A stretch of DNA of 64,000 bases from Nitrosarchaeum sp. (GTDB lineage Archaea; Thermoproteota; Nitrososphaeria; Nitrososphaerales; Nitrosopumilaceae): the NCBI GenBank assembly GCA_002737445.1, contig NSIR01000001.1, forward strand, positions 1 to 64,000. Reading direction: 5' to 3'. Of the stretch, positions 9,353-17,670 are shown piece after piece. The position numbers were made by a program, and so were the translations under genes. How positions within the stretch are numbered: position 1 is the first letter of the stretch; each line of letters begins with the position of its first letter. Below the pieces are notes generated by a model. That model saw only the letters and a program-made list of their open reading frames with translations. It ran no database searches and was not told the origin of the DNA.

Positions 9353-9508
9353 ATGACTATGTTCACAATGACAAAAATGATCAACGTAGACATTGAAACA
9401 TCTGAAATAGAACAAAGTGAAGCAAATGAGATGGGTGTTTGTTTTGAGAATAATGTTTACCTCATCAAAAGAAATACAGGAAATATATCGACTGGAAAAA
9501 GAATATGA
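9353..9508 (+). CDS. Possible small protein, or 5' part of a frameshifted gene
   Basis: ATG at 9353 opens a 51-codon frame (starting MTMFTMTKMINVD). AATATAAATA lies about 20-26 bp before the first and second ATGs (9353 and 9359). In the neighbouring frame, 9453-9545 encodes 30 residues (MFTSSKEIQEIYRLEKEYEKYY) that look like the real helical tail of a protein. The two frames overlap from 9453 to 9508, so a single-base shift would join them into one product of about 64 residues. It could be a pseudogene, a sequencing slip, or two tiny overlapping genes. The rest of the 9224-9615 gap shows nothing else. Confidence 0.35.
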   Translation: MTMFTMTKMINVDIETSEIEQSEANEMGVCFENNVYLIKRNTGNISTGKRI

Positions 9509-9615
9509 AAAATACTATAATTCCAACCAATCTGTTATTGCATAATAAAAAATGTATAAATTAGAAAATATTCCTTCTGACTTAATTTTAAAACTCATTT
9601 ATGAAATTATGAATG

Positions 9616-10020
9616 CTATAACGCCATAAGCTTTACAGTATCCATCTTCTTGTTTATAACAAATCCTTTAGTTACTGCTTCTATTTTCCTCGCATCTCCA
9701 TCTAGTAAAAACAATTCTACACATCTGTCCCCATCTATCTTGTTGTGTAGATGTGTCTTGATTAGATCCTCATAATCATGTTTTATTCCTGCAACTTGGT
9801 CATCAAATTCATCTGCATGAACCACCATCAAAAGTGCATTTTTTTTTCCTGTCATGTCTTGCTTTTGTTTTTCTTCTTGAACAAATGTCCTAATTCCAGC
9901 TCTTATTATTTCAGATCTACCCGTAAACCCCATTGTTTTTTGTAGTCTATCGAGCTCTTTGATCATTTCTTTGTTAAGGGAAATAGAAACAATAGTCATG
10001 TTATTGCTCTTATTAACCAT
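9616..10020 (-). CDS. NikR-like metal-responsive regulator (ribbon-helix-helix plus ACT-like domain)
   Basis: A protein of 134 residues, normal for NikR. The N-terminal ribbon-helix-helix (about 8-50: SISLNKEM, GFTGRSEIIRAGI) should bind a palindromic operator. The C-terminal metal-sensing domain aligns with E. coli NikR: His81, His92 and Cys100 keep the spacing of the nickel ligands His76, His87 and Cys95. The fourth ligand (His89) is replaced by Lys94. It is divergent from znuABC and probably controls it, sensing zinc or another metal rather than nickel; this is inference. The ATG at 10020 has a shared 11-bp promoter element 22 bp upstream. Confidence 0.85.
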   Translation of the reverse strand: MVNKSNNMTIVSISLNKEMIKELDRLQKTMGFTGRSEIIRAGIRTFVQEEKQKQDMTGKKNALLMVVHADEFDDQVAGIKHDYEDLIKTHLHNKIDGDRCVELFLLDGDARKIEAVTKGFVINKKMDTVKLMAL

Positions 10021-10041
10021 TATTTAAAACAATAACGTAAT

Positions 10042-10114
10042 CTTAATAATTTTATGTATAATAATGATATTTTTATTATTAAAAAACACTATAGTTATAC
10101 TGTAAATTATTAAG
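10042..10114. promoter_or_regulatory. Mirrored 11-bp element in the divergent nikR-like/znuA promoter
   Basis: CTTAATAATTT (10042-10052) and AAATTATTAAG (10104-10114) are a perfect 11-bp inverted repeat 51 bp apart. Each copy starts about 31 bp from an ATG: 20 bp separate one from znuA and 21 bp separate the other from the regulator gene. They therefore sit at the TATA/BRE position of both promoters. They could be the two core promoters, operators for the RHH regulator, or both. Confidence 0.5.
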
Positions 10115-10134
10115 TTTATATAGATTAATTAATA

Positions 10135-11127
10135 ATGAATAAAAAGATGAAAAAAAATCTAACCTATGCAGTATCTGGAGGAATAATTCTATCTGCAATA
10201 GCCATATCCTTTATGTTGTTATCTATACAAACATCAGATAATTCTGTTCCAGTACAAATTCAAGAAGAAAAAATCAAAGTGTTTGCATCGTTTTACCCAT
10301 ATTATGAATTTACACGAAATGTTGCAGGTGAATATGCAATAGTAAAACAATATCTTCCAACAGGAGTTGAGCCCCATGGTTGGGAACCACATGCAGGAGA
10401 AATCCAGTCATTGAAGGACGCTGATGTCTTTGTTTACAATGGTCTTGGAATGGAAAGTTATATCGATAGATTGATCATCTCTGGTGAATTTGATCATGTG
10501 ATTTTTGTCAAGGCATCAGATGGTATCGCATTTATCAACCCTACTGAGGAACATGACATAGGTGATGATGATTCAAATGCTGAACATGAAGAAGACTTTG
10601 AATTTGATCCTCACATATGGATTGATCCACTACTTGTAAAACAACAAGTAAATAACATTCGTGATGGATTAATCAAATCTGATCCTAAAAACACTCAGCA
10701 TTATGTACAAAATGCCTTAACATATAATGAAAAACTAGATTCATTGGATATGAAAATAAAATCAGAATTATCTAGCTGCCAAAAAGATACAATAGTATCA
10801 TTTCATAATGCATTTACATATCTTGGAAAAAGATATGACATCAAGGTAGTTGCATTAAGTGGTCTTGCACCTGATTCAGAAGCATCTGCCTCTAAAATTG
10901 CCAAATTAGTTGACTTCATAAAAGATAATGATATTAAAATTATTTTTGCCGAAGAACTTGTAGATCCAAGATTAGCAGAAGTGATTGCTGAAGAAACAGG
11001 CACCGAAGTTATGGTACTTAGTCCACTAGAAGGATTAACACCGGAGGAGGAATCTAGAGAAATGACGTATATAGAAAAAATGGAGCAAGACTTAGATTTG
11101 CTCAAGATTGCTCTAGAATGTCAATGA
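10135..11127 (+). CDS. znuA: Zinc (or manganese) ABC transporter substrate-binding protein
   Basis: A protein of 330 residues of the cluster A-I (ZnuA/TroA) family. An N-terminal hydrophobic segment (about 10-31) anchors or exports it. Metal-ligand regions are visible: EPHGWEPHAGE near residue 83, DPHIWIDP near 160, SFHNAF near 222, and EELVDPRLAEV near 275. An Asp/Glu/His-rich loop (EEHDIGDDDSNAEHEED, about 138-155) resembles the charged loop of zinc-specific members. Two Cys (in SSCQKD and the C-terminal ECQ) may form a disulfide. It overlaps znuC by 10 bases. Zinc is the likeliest substrate. Confidence 0.92.
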   Translation: MNKKMKKNLTYAVSGGIILSAIAISFMLLSIQTSDNSVPVQIQEEKIKVFASFYPYYEFTRNVAGEYAIVKQYLPTGVEPHGWEPHAGEIQSLKDADVFVYNGLGMESYIDRLIISGEFDHVIFVKASDGIAFINPTEEHDIGDDDSNAEHEEDFEFDPHIWIDPLLVKQQVNNIRDGLIKSDPKNTQHYVQNALTYNEKLDSLDMKIKSELSSCQKDTIVSFHNAFTYLGKRYDIKVVALSGLAPDSEASASKIAKLVDFIKDNDIKIIFAEELVDPRLAEVIAEETGTEVMVLSPLEGLTPEEESREMTYIEKMEQDLDLLKIALECQ

Positions 11128-11930
11128 TTGCATTAGAAGTAAAAGATATCAGTATTAGTTATAACAATCATCTAGCAGTTGATAAAATCAGTTTTGATGT
11201 GCAAGAAGGAGACCTATTGGGCATTGTGGGTCCAAATGGTGCAGGTAAGACAACACTGTTTAGAGCTATTCTTGGACTAGAGCAATACTCTGCCGGTAAA
11301 ATCAAGTTATTTGGATTTGAGGGTCCAAAATATCATACACTTCTTTCACTTATTGGATACGTTCCACAGAGAGTAGAGTTTGAACCCAATTTTCCTGCTA
11401 CTGTCTCTGATATAGTATCGATGGGAATAATTTCTGACAAGACAATAGCCAAAGGTGCAAAACTGATACAACAATGTGGTTGTTGCTGGAATAGAGTTTA
11501 CAAAAATATTGGTAATAATAGTGACAAGATAATAGAAGCACTTAGGACAGTAGGACTAGAGCATCTAAAGAATAGAAGAATAGGTGAATTATCAGGAGGT
11601 GAATTACAACGAGTCTTTATAGCAAAATCTCTTGTAAAGGATCCTATTTTACTAATTCTTGACGAACCTGTTACAAGTGTAGATGTTGAATCACAAACAA
11701 AATTCTATAATGTGATTAAAAAGATAAACGAAGAAAATAAAATTACAGTAGTGTGGTCATCACATGATCTTGAAGCAATTTCAAAATATGCAAACAGAGT
11801 GGCATGCATGAACAGGAAATTATTCTTTCATGGGGCAAAAGAAAAATTCTTTTCAGATGAAGATCTACTCAAAACCTATACAGAGTCTGCAATGCAAATG
11901 CATATGCACAATCATAACCACGATGTGTAA
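11118..11930 (+). CDS. znuC: Zinc ABC transporter ATP-binding protein with Cys and His metal motifs
   Basis: A protein of 270 residues with P-loop GPNGAGKTT (near 38), signature LSGGELQR, Walker B LLILDEP and switch SSHD. Two features are unusual. A Cys cluster QQCGCCWN lies between the Walker A region and the signature (near residue 118), and the C terminus ends MHMHNHNHDV. Both could bind the transported metal on the cytoplasmic side and tune ATPase activity; that is inference. Overlaps znuA by 10 bases; znuB starts 5 bases after its stop. Confidence 0.93.
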   Translation: MSMIALEVKDISISYNNHLAVDKISFDVQEGDLLGIVGPNGAGKTTLFRAILGLEQYSAGKIKLFGFEGPKYHTLLSLIGYVPQRVEFEPNFPATVSDIVSMGIISDKTIAKGAKLIQQCGCCWNRVYKNIGNNSDKIIEALRTVGLEHLKNRRIGELSGGELQRVFIAKSLVKDPILLILDEPVTSVDVESQTKFYNVIKKINEENKITVVWSSHDLEAISKYANRVACMNRKLFFHGAKEKFFSDEDLLKTYTESAMQMHMHNHNHDV

Positions 11931-11935
11931 ATAAC

Positions 11936-12790
11936 ATGATTTCTGATGTTCTCTCTTATGGTTTTATGCAAAAAGCTCTAATTGCAGGAATCGCAGTAGC
12001 GATAATTTGTTCATTTATGGGAACGTTTCTTGTACTTAGAAGATATTCTCTTTTTGGCGATGGCATAGCACATGTTTCATTTGGCGGTATTTCGATAGGA
12101 CTCTTCCTTGGGGTGGCACCCTTGTGGACTGCGTTTGTTGTGGCTATACTTGGAGGATTAGGATTGCAAAAGCTAAGGCAGAGTACAAAAATATCTGGTG
12201 ATGCAGCTGTTGCAGTAACACTTGTATCTGGACTTGCAATAGGAGTTATACTTATCAGCGCATCGGGGGGTTTCTCGGCAGATCTATTCAGCTTTTTGTT
12301 TGGCAGTATACTTTTGATAAGTCTTGAAGATACTGCATTAATAATTGCTATAAGTGCTGGAATTGTTGTTATACTTTTAGCATTACAAAAACAATTTTTG
12401 CATCTTACATTTAATGAAGAACAAGCAAAGATAGCAGGACTAAACGTGACTGCATTAAATTACGTATTTGTGGTACTTGCAGCAGTAACTGTTGTAACTT
12501 CGATGCGTCTAGTTGGCATACTTCTTATTTCTGCTCTTATTGTAATACCAAATATCTCAGCTATGATGTTTGGCAGAGGATTCAAAAAAACAGTTGGAAT
12601 ATCTATCACAATGTCTATATTTTCAGTCGTTACTGGGATATTCTTATCATACTATCTCAATTTAGCACCTTCTGGCACTATAGTGATAATTACAGTAGCA
12701 TTATTGCTAGGTACACTTGCTGCCCGTTCTGCAGGATTGATATCAAAAACTTCAATTAACATTCCTTCAACAATTTCTCACAATTCTTGA
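11936..12790 (+). CDS. znuB: Zinc ABC transporter permease
   Basis: A protein of 284 residues with about eight to nine membrane helices, belonging to the ABC-3 metal permease family. Characteristic segments include GTFLVLRRYSLFGDGIAHVSF near residue 30 and RLVGILLISALIVIPN near residue 187. It forms the membrane channel fed by ZnuA and powered by ZnuC, and is the last gene of the operon. It converges on the copper-related gene downstream, with a 76-bp gap. Confidence 0.94.
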   Translation: MISDVLSYGFMQKALIAGIAVAIICSFMGTFLVLRRYSLFGDGIAHVSFGGISIGLFLGVAPLWTAFVVAILGGLGLQKLRQSTKISGDAAVAVTLVSGLAIGVILISASGGFSADLFSFLFGSILLISLEDTALIIAISAGIVVILLALQKQFLHLTFNEEQAKIAGLNVTALNYVFVVLAAVTVVTSMRLVGILLISALIVIPNISAMMFGRGFKKTVGISITMSIFSVVTGIFLSYYLNLAPSGTIVIITVALLLGTLAARSAGLISKTSINIPSTISHNS

Positions 12791-12866
12791 TTCAAAAATT
12801 CATGTTATTAGCTATTGTGTTTGAGATACATTGTATGCATCTTTTTGAATGACCACTACATGACTA

Positions 12867-15638
12867 TTATCTAGACATAATTAATTCATTTAATCTTCTT
12901 TTATCTTTTAGACTCTTGACAAAAAATAATGCTGTTGCAATTATTCCCATTGCAATCAACGGTGATGCAATCTCAGTGTATTTTAATTTAAATCCATTAG
13001 CATTTGATATTTGAGACACTGTTGCTGGAATTTCTGTCGTCTTTACCAATGCTAATTTGTTTCCTCGTTGTTCAACAAACCAAACATTATCTTTATTATC
13101 CGATGTTGAAAATTGTGCAAATGATGTTGTAGTAGGAATTGGAATTTCTATTAAATTTTTGTTATATGGATCATATACAGCAATCCTATCTATGGTATGT
13201 TGCAGAATCCAAATATTTCCATATCTATCAAATGACATCCCATAAGGTAACGCTTCTTTATTTGGAACTGAAATTCTCTCAAATGTTTCAAGAATTGGAT
13301 CAAATTTGGTAATCGCTATACCTGTATGTTCTGCAATCCACAAATTTCCCTCATCATCAAAGACTAGGGCCTCAGGTGACGCAAGCGGTTTCTCTGGCAT
13401 AAATTCTGTTATATGATTATTTTTTGTATTGATGAATCCTATTTTACCTGCAGCAGATTCAGTAAACCAAATTTTTCCTTCATTATCAATTGTCAAGGCA
13501 AATGGCAGTGATTCTCGTGCAGGCATCTTGATTTTTTCAAAAGAATCAAGATTAGGTTGATATTTTAAAATTACATCTTTGTTAGTAATTGCAATCCATA
13601 TATTTCCATCAAAGTCTGCTTGGATGAAAGTAGCTATATTTTCATAAATTACAGGATCTATTTTTGGTAAAGTTTTCGTGGTGATTTTCTGATTGTTTGG
13701 ATCAAAATATCCAATCTGATTTCTTGGTGTATCCGTAAACCAAATTCTTCCTTGATTATCTTGTGTAAGTAACATGCTAGTTAAACCATCAAATGAGTAT
13801 GAGGTAAATTCTTGTGTGTCAAGTGAGAATTGCCACAATTTTGGTGACGATGCATCACTTATCCAAATTGAACTTTTTCCGTCATACAGAGGGTAAAGTG
13901 GTTTTGCAGGTTCTGGTAACTCGTATTCTATAATTTCTGTTTTAAGATCTATTAATTTTGGTTTAACTTGCAAATTTATAAAAATTGATTCATTTGCATT
14001 TTGCTTTCTTTGTGTTTCTACCTGTATTTGCCACTGTCCTGAAAATCCAAATGTTATCTCTCCTTGAAATTCAACTGATTTATTTTCTGATTCAATAATT
14101 TTCATAGGAATTTCTATTGGAGAGATATTTTTTTGAGGATTTGATATTTTTACTTTGATTTGATCTGAATCATTCAATGGTTTATTTTCAAAATCACTAA
14201 TTTTTACTATTATTGTGTTTGTCCCACTAGAAAATGGTGTTATTTTAATATCAAATTTAGTATTTTCTGAAAATTCTATCGTACTAAAACCATATGAAAT
14301 TTGAGCATCAGCTGATTTTATTTCTCCAGCAGGTAAAGTTCCATTAGATAATAAAGCAACAACTCCTAAAAGAGCAATTCCTAATATCGCCTCAAATTTT
14401 AATGATTTTTTTAATTTTTTGTATACTGTTATAGTGCCTGATTGTAGATCTTTTTCTGCCTTTTTCTGAATTTTGAACTGAAAATACCCTCCCAATCCAA
14501 CCATAATTGTAGCAATTGAAATCTTTAAGAGAATTAATTTTCCATACACTGATTCTGTAATTAGACCTACATCACTTTCCAAAAACCACATTAGTGTGGG
14601 TCCTGTAATTATTACAATTCCTATTGCAACAATGAACATGATTGAAAATCTTGGAATTAAAACAAGTGCCATTTTTTCCCGTTTTATTTCCTCTAATTGT
14701 GATAATGTAGGTAATAACGTAAATACAAAATAAATTGTTCCTCCAATCCAAACTGCAGCTACAAAATTATGAATGTAATCTAGAATAATTGCAGGTATCT
14801 CTCCACTGGCTGCACCATGTCCAATTAAACTTGAAGTTCCAATTAATCCAAGTGTAATTGCAAGCATTGGAATTTTATTTTTTATGGAAAGATTTTTCTT
14901 CTTGTCCATTCCAAACCACAATCCCAAAAGAACTATGGTAATTATCATTCGAATTAACCATATATTTCCAAAATCAGTTTTAATTACTTCAAAAACTGTA
15001 GTTTCTAATCTTATTGTTTGTATTATTAACACTAAAATATTTGATGCAAAAATTAACACCAATCCAATACCTGTAATAGTCATAAATTTTCCATGATGGA
15101 AATATTCTAATTTTTTTGATTCCTTTCTGATTAATTCTTTATTTTGAGTTGCCCAAATCAGAATTGAGGCAACTATTACACCTAAAACAATAGTTTGACC
15201 AACTAATCCTGGAAATCTTGCTCCAGCTTCAGGCAGATACACAAGTTCATTAGATAATAATTGCTTTTCAGTAATTATTACATCTCCCACTCCAAAATTG
15301 AATGCGTCAGGTACAAGATGTCCGTCAACTTTTGAGAGAACATTACTTGTTACTGTATAGACTCCACTCTCTAATGGAGGTGTAGTAACTACTAGAGATT
15401 TTTTATCTTCAAAATATTTTGTATCTTTGTTATCAATCTGATCTCCATTATTATCAAGTACTTTGAGAGAACTAAAATTAACATCAATTGGTTCTGAAAA
15501 ATAAACTATTACTTGTGTTAGTCCCTCAACTGCATTTGATGAAGAATCTGGACTAGTTTCCATAGTAAATGGATGAGCTGCAGCATATGGAATTGATATT
15601 GATAAAATTACTGATAAAATAATTAGACTTTTTCCCAA
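12867..15638 (-). CDS. CopC-CopD-beta-propeller fusion membrane protein (copper handling)
   Basis: A protein of 923 residues in three parts. After a signal peptide (about 1-21) comes a CopC-like copper-binding domain (about 22-122) whose mature end starts HPFTMETSP and which contains KVDGHLVPDAF, the likely partner ligands. Next come about eight membrane helices of CopD type (about 150-440). After an immunoglobulin-like stretch (about 445-560) comes a six-bladed Vgb/NHL-like propeller with repeated GxIWFT and GNIWI motifs (about 570-870), then a last membrane helix. It probably binds or imports copper at the cell surface, relevant for copper-rich ammonia oxidisers. The TTG start is preceded by a CTGAAAAG stretch. 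CopC-CopD fusion is known; the propeller addition is the unusual part. Confidence 0.88.
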   Translation of the reverse strand: MGKSLIILSVILSISIPYAAAHPFTMETSPDSSSNAVEGLTQVIVYFSEPIDVNFSSLKVLDNNGDQIDNKDTKYFEDKKSLVVTTPPLESGVYTVTSNVLSKVDGHLVPDAFNFGVGDVIITEKQLLSNELVYLPEAGARFPGLVGQTIVLGVIVASILIWATQNKELIRKESKKLEYFHHGKFMTITGIGLVLIFASNILVLIIQTIRLETTVFEVIKTDFGNIWLIRMIITIVLLGLWFGMDKKKNLSIKNKIPMLAITLGLIGTSSLIGHGAASGEIPAIILDYIHNFVAAVWIGGTIYFVFTLLPTLSQLEEIKREKMALVLIPRFSIMFIVAIGIVIITGPTLMWFLESDVGLITESVYGKLILLKISIATIMVGLGGYFQFKIQKKAEKDLQSGTITVYKKLKKSLKFEAILGIALLGVVALLSNGTLPAGEIKSADAQISYGFSTIEFSENTKFDIKITPFSSGTNTIIVKISDFENKPLNDSDQIKVKISNPQKNISPIEIPMKIIESENKSVEFQGEITFGFSGQWQIQVETQRKQNANESIFINLQVKPKLIDLKTEIIEYELPEPAKPLYPLYDGKSSIWISDASSPKLWQFSLDTQEFTSYSFDGLTSMLLTQDNQGRIWFTDTPRNQIGYFDPNNQKITTKTLPKIDPVIYENIATFIQADFDGNIWIAITNKDVILKYQPNLDSFEKIKMPARESLPFALTIDNEGKIWFTESAAGKIGFINTKNNHITEFMPEKPLASPEALVFDDEGNLWIAEHTGIAITKFDPILETFERISVPNKEALPYGMSFDRYGNIWILQHTIDRIAVYDPYNKNLIEIPIPTTTSFAQFSTSDNKDNVWFVEQRGNKLALVKTTEIPATVSQISNANGFKLKYTEIASPLIAMGIIATALFFVKSLKDKRRLNELIMSR

Positions 15639-15739
15639 TTACTTTTCAGGTTATCTTTGATAATTTAAACAATTTTCATCTAGTTTGACACTTACCAATC
15701 CAAGTAAAGATAATAACATGTCACAATAAAATAACAGTC

Positions 15740-16366
15740 ATGAAAGTTGTTGCTTTTGGATTAATTGTATTATTATTTTCTATTGGATTTACATCACAAG
15801 CTTTTGCTCATGTGACAGTTGATGTAGAACCTTACAAAATTGAAGTGGGTTGGGGACTTGAACCTCCGGTTGTAGGTATACGAAATGATTTTGTTTTTAA
15901 GATAACTGAATCTGGAGATACTGATAGTTCATACAAGGGAGTTACAAATGCATTCAAAAGTCTAGATGTAACTGCATTGTTTGGTGGTACTTCTAAAAAA
16001 ATTGATATTAATTCAGATCCAAAAATTGGATATTACTTTTCATCTGTAATTCCTACAAAAACTGGAAGTTATACCATGGATTTGAAAGGAGAAATCAATG
16101 GAGTTTTAGTTGATGTTCAAATTCCAATAGAAGATGTAGAAAGTACATCAGTTTTGGATTTTCCACAAATTAGTGGTTCATCATCGGATCAAGATGTAAC
16201 TGCACTCAAAACTGCAATTTCATCACTTCAAAGAGAAGTATCTTCTATGAAAGATGGTTCAGAAAATGTAGCTGGTGGAGCAGCATACGACTATTCAATT
16301 TTTGGATTATCTATTGCAGCAGCTGCAATAATTTTAGCAATAGCCGCTTTAATAAAAAGAAAATAG
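15740..16366 (+). CDS. Secreted, membrane-anchored protein divergent from the CopCD fusion
   Basis: A protein of 208 residues with a signal peptide (about 1-23, ending QAFA), a mature start HVTVDVEPYKIEVGW, a beta-sandwich-like domain to about residue 135, a short coiled coil (about 150-172), and a C-terminal helix with basic end KRK. It lacks a PEFG motif. It faces outward and is anchored at its C terminus. The His directly after the predicted cleavage site, and its place beside the CopC-type gene, suggest a copper-binding role, but no known family is firmly recognised. Confidence 0.75.
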   Translation: MKVVAFGLIVLLFSIGFTSQAFAHVTVDVEPYKIEVGWGLEPPVVGIRNDFVFKITESGDTDSSYKGVTNAFKSLDVTALFGGTSKKIDINSDPKIGYYFSSVIPTKTGSYTMDLKGEINGVLVDVQIPIEDVESTSVLDFPQISGSSSDQDVTALKTAISSLQREVSSMKDGSENVAGGAAYDYSIFGLSIAAAAIILAIAALIKRK

Positions 16367-16373
16367 TTAATTC

Positions 16374-16651
16374 CTAAAATCTTGGAATTACTTTAGTTTT
16401 TGCAGTAATTGCAACAATGCTGATAATTGAAACTGTTAGTATAATCATTGTAATTGTTCCAAATTCTGGGACAATGTTTGAGAATACTAGTTCACCTATT
16501 ATACTACACCATTTTGTGTTGCCATGATATCAGGATTGACATGTTCTGACTTGGCATATTCAATCATTATTTCCATTTTTTCACCTGTTGCTGCAGCTAA
16601 TCTTGCCATAATGGCAAATAATACTGAGAAAGAGATAGCTTTAGTCTTCAT
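16374..16651 (-). pseudogene. Frameshifted remnant of a small PEFG-CTERM surface protein
   Basis: On the minus strand an ATG at 16651 begins a signal peptide (MKTKAISFSVLFAIMA) and about 50 codons ending in a double stop near 16498. One frame over, the tail IVPEFGTITMIILTVSIIS then a basic end KTKVIPRF (stop 16376-16374) is an obvious PEFG-CTERM signal. The span is 278 bp, not a multiple of three, so the two halves need a frameshift to join. Either the gene is decayed or the sequence has an indel. It is convergent with the upstream gene, which stops 7 bp away. Confidence 0.6.
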
Positions 16652-16695
16652 TAGTTGTTTAAATATATACACAAATAAAAATTTGAATAGAAATA

Positions 16696-17517
16696 TTATA
16701 GTTGAACTTTATTTTTTTTAAATTGATATATTTTAAAAATTCCAAAGACTGGAATTCCAACATACATTCCCACATTAAGTAAAATCAATGATGTTCCATA
16801 ACTAAACACTGAGATTTCTGAATCCATATCCACATGATTCAGTATGGATAAAGATGAAATTAATGGAGTTAGTGTTATTTTGACTATCTCTTTGAATACT
16901 GGTGATTCTCTTTCCCAGTCGGCTATTGTTGGACTAAATGAATAATAAAATAAGTTAAATGAATTCATAAAACTAGTTCCTGATTCTGTTTGTAATAATT
17001 TACCGTCTCTTAATTCTCTTAATTGTTGTACTTGTGGTGCCAATTCAGTTCCATATGTAGCAGTTGCAATTAGACAACCACTTTTTCCATCTTGAGGAGT
17101 TTGTACAGGCTGCATTAAATATTCTCCAACTGTAACTTCAAATGAAACTTTTTCCAAAGGAATTGGTTGAAATAATATTCCCTCAATTTCTAGTACTATA
17201 TGATAAACTCCATCATCAATAAATTCAACTGGAATTTTTACTGATCCCAATGAAGTATGAGTGAGTGGTATTGGTCCAAAAATATTGCCAGTATCTTTTG
17301 AAACTGTAATTTTATAATCAATGTGTTCTTGAATTTTTTTTGTAAAAGGATTGATAAAATCAATATTTAATTTAGTTTGCTGTCCTGGTATACTTTCATC
17401 ATATGATAATTTTACTTCTAGTGTTCCTTTTTCTGTTGGCAGAGTTTGTGAATTTGTTTGAGCAAATACTGGAATTATAAATAAAGGTATTAAAAATAAA
17501 ATAATTAATAATTTCAT
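16696..17517 (-). CDS. Secreted protein with CFI-box-like domain
   Basis: A protein of 273 residues. Signal peptide about 1-20 (ending PVFAQ), then an immunoglobulin-like domain (about 30-130). Next is the segment GCLIATATYGTELAPQ, followed by QQLRELRDGKLLQTESG, which is the signature of CFI-box-CTERM type domains frequent in thaumarchaeal secreted proteins. A C-terminal membrane helix ends in KKNKVQL. The function of the domain is unknown. Confidence 0.75.
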   Translation of the reverse strand: MKLLIILFLIPLFIIPVFAQTNSQTLPTEKGTLEVKLSYDESIPGQQTKLNIDFINPFTKKIQEHIDYKITVSKDTGNIFGPIPLTHTSLGSVKIPVEFIDDGVYHIVLEIEGILFQPIPLEKVSFEVTVGEYLMQPVQTPQDGKSGCLIATATYGTELAPQVQQLRELRDGKLLQTESGTSFMNSFNLFYYSFSPTIADWERESPVFKEIVKITLTPLISSLSILNHVDMDSEISVFSYGTSLILLNVGMYVGIPVFGIFKIYQFKKNKVQL

Positions 17518-17670
17518 AAATTAAGTTATTTATATCATAAATAAAAATTAAACGCTATATGCATTTTTTATTTGGAGTTATTTTTTTAATATTATCATTA
17601 TAGATAATTTTCTATTTAATTATATAAAATAGCAACAGAGATTAATAAGAAATAATTATCATAATGTAAC

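Noticed and set aside
15651-15713. TTATCTTT/AAAGATAA inverted repeat between the CopCD and divergent genes as an operator
   Set aside because: Only 8 bp in AT-rich DNA, and its placement relative to the two starts is unequal; too weak to list as a site.
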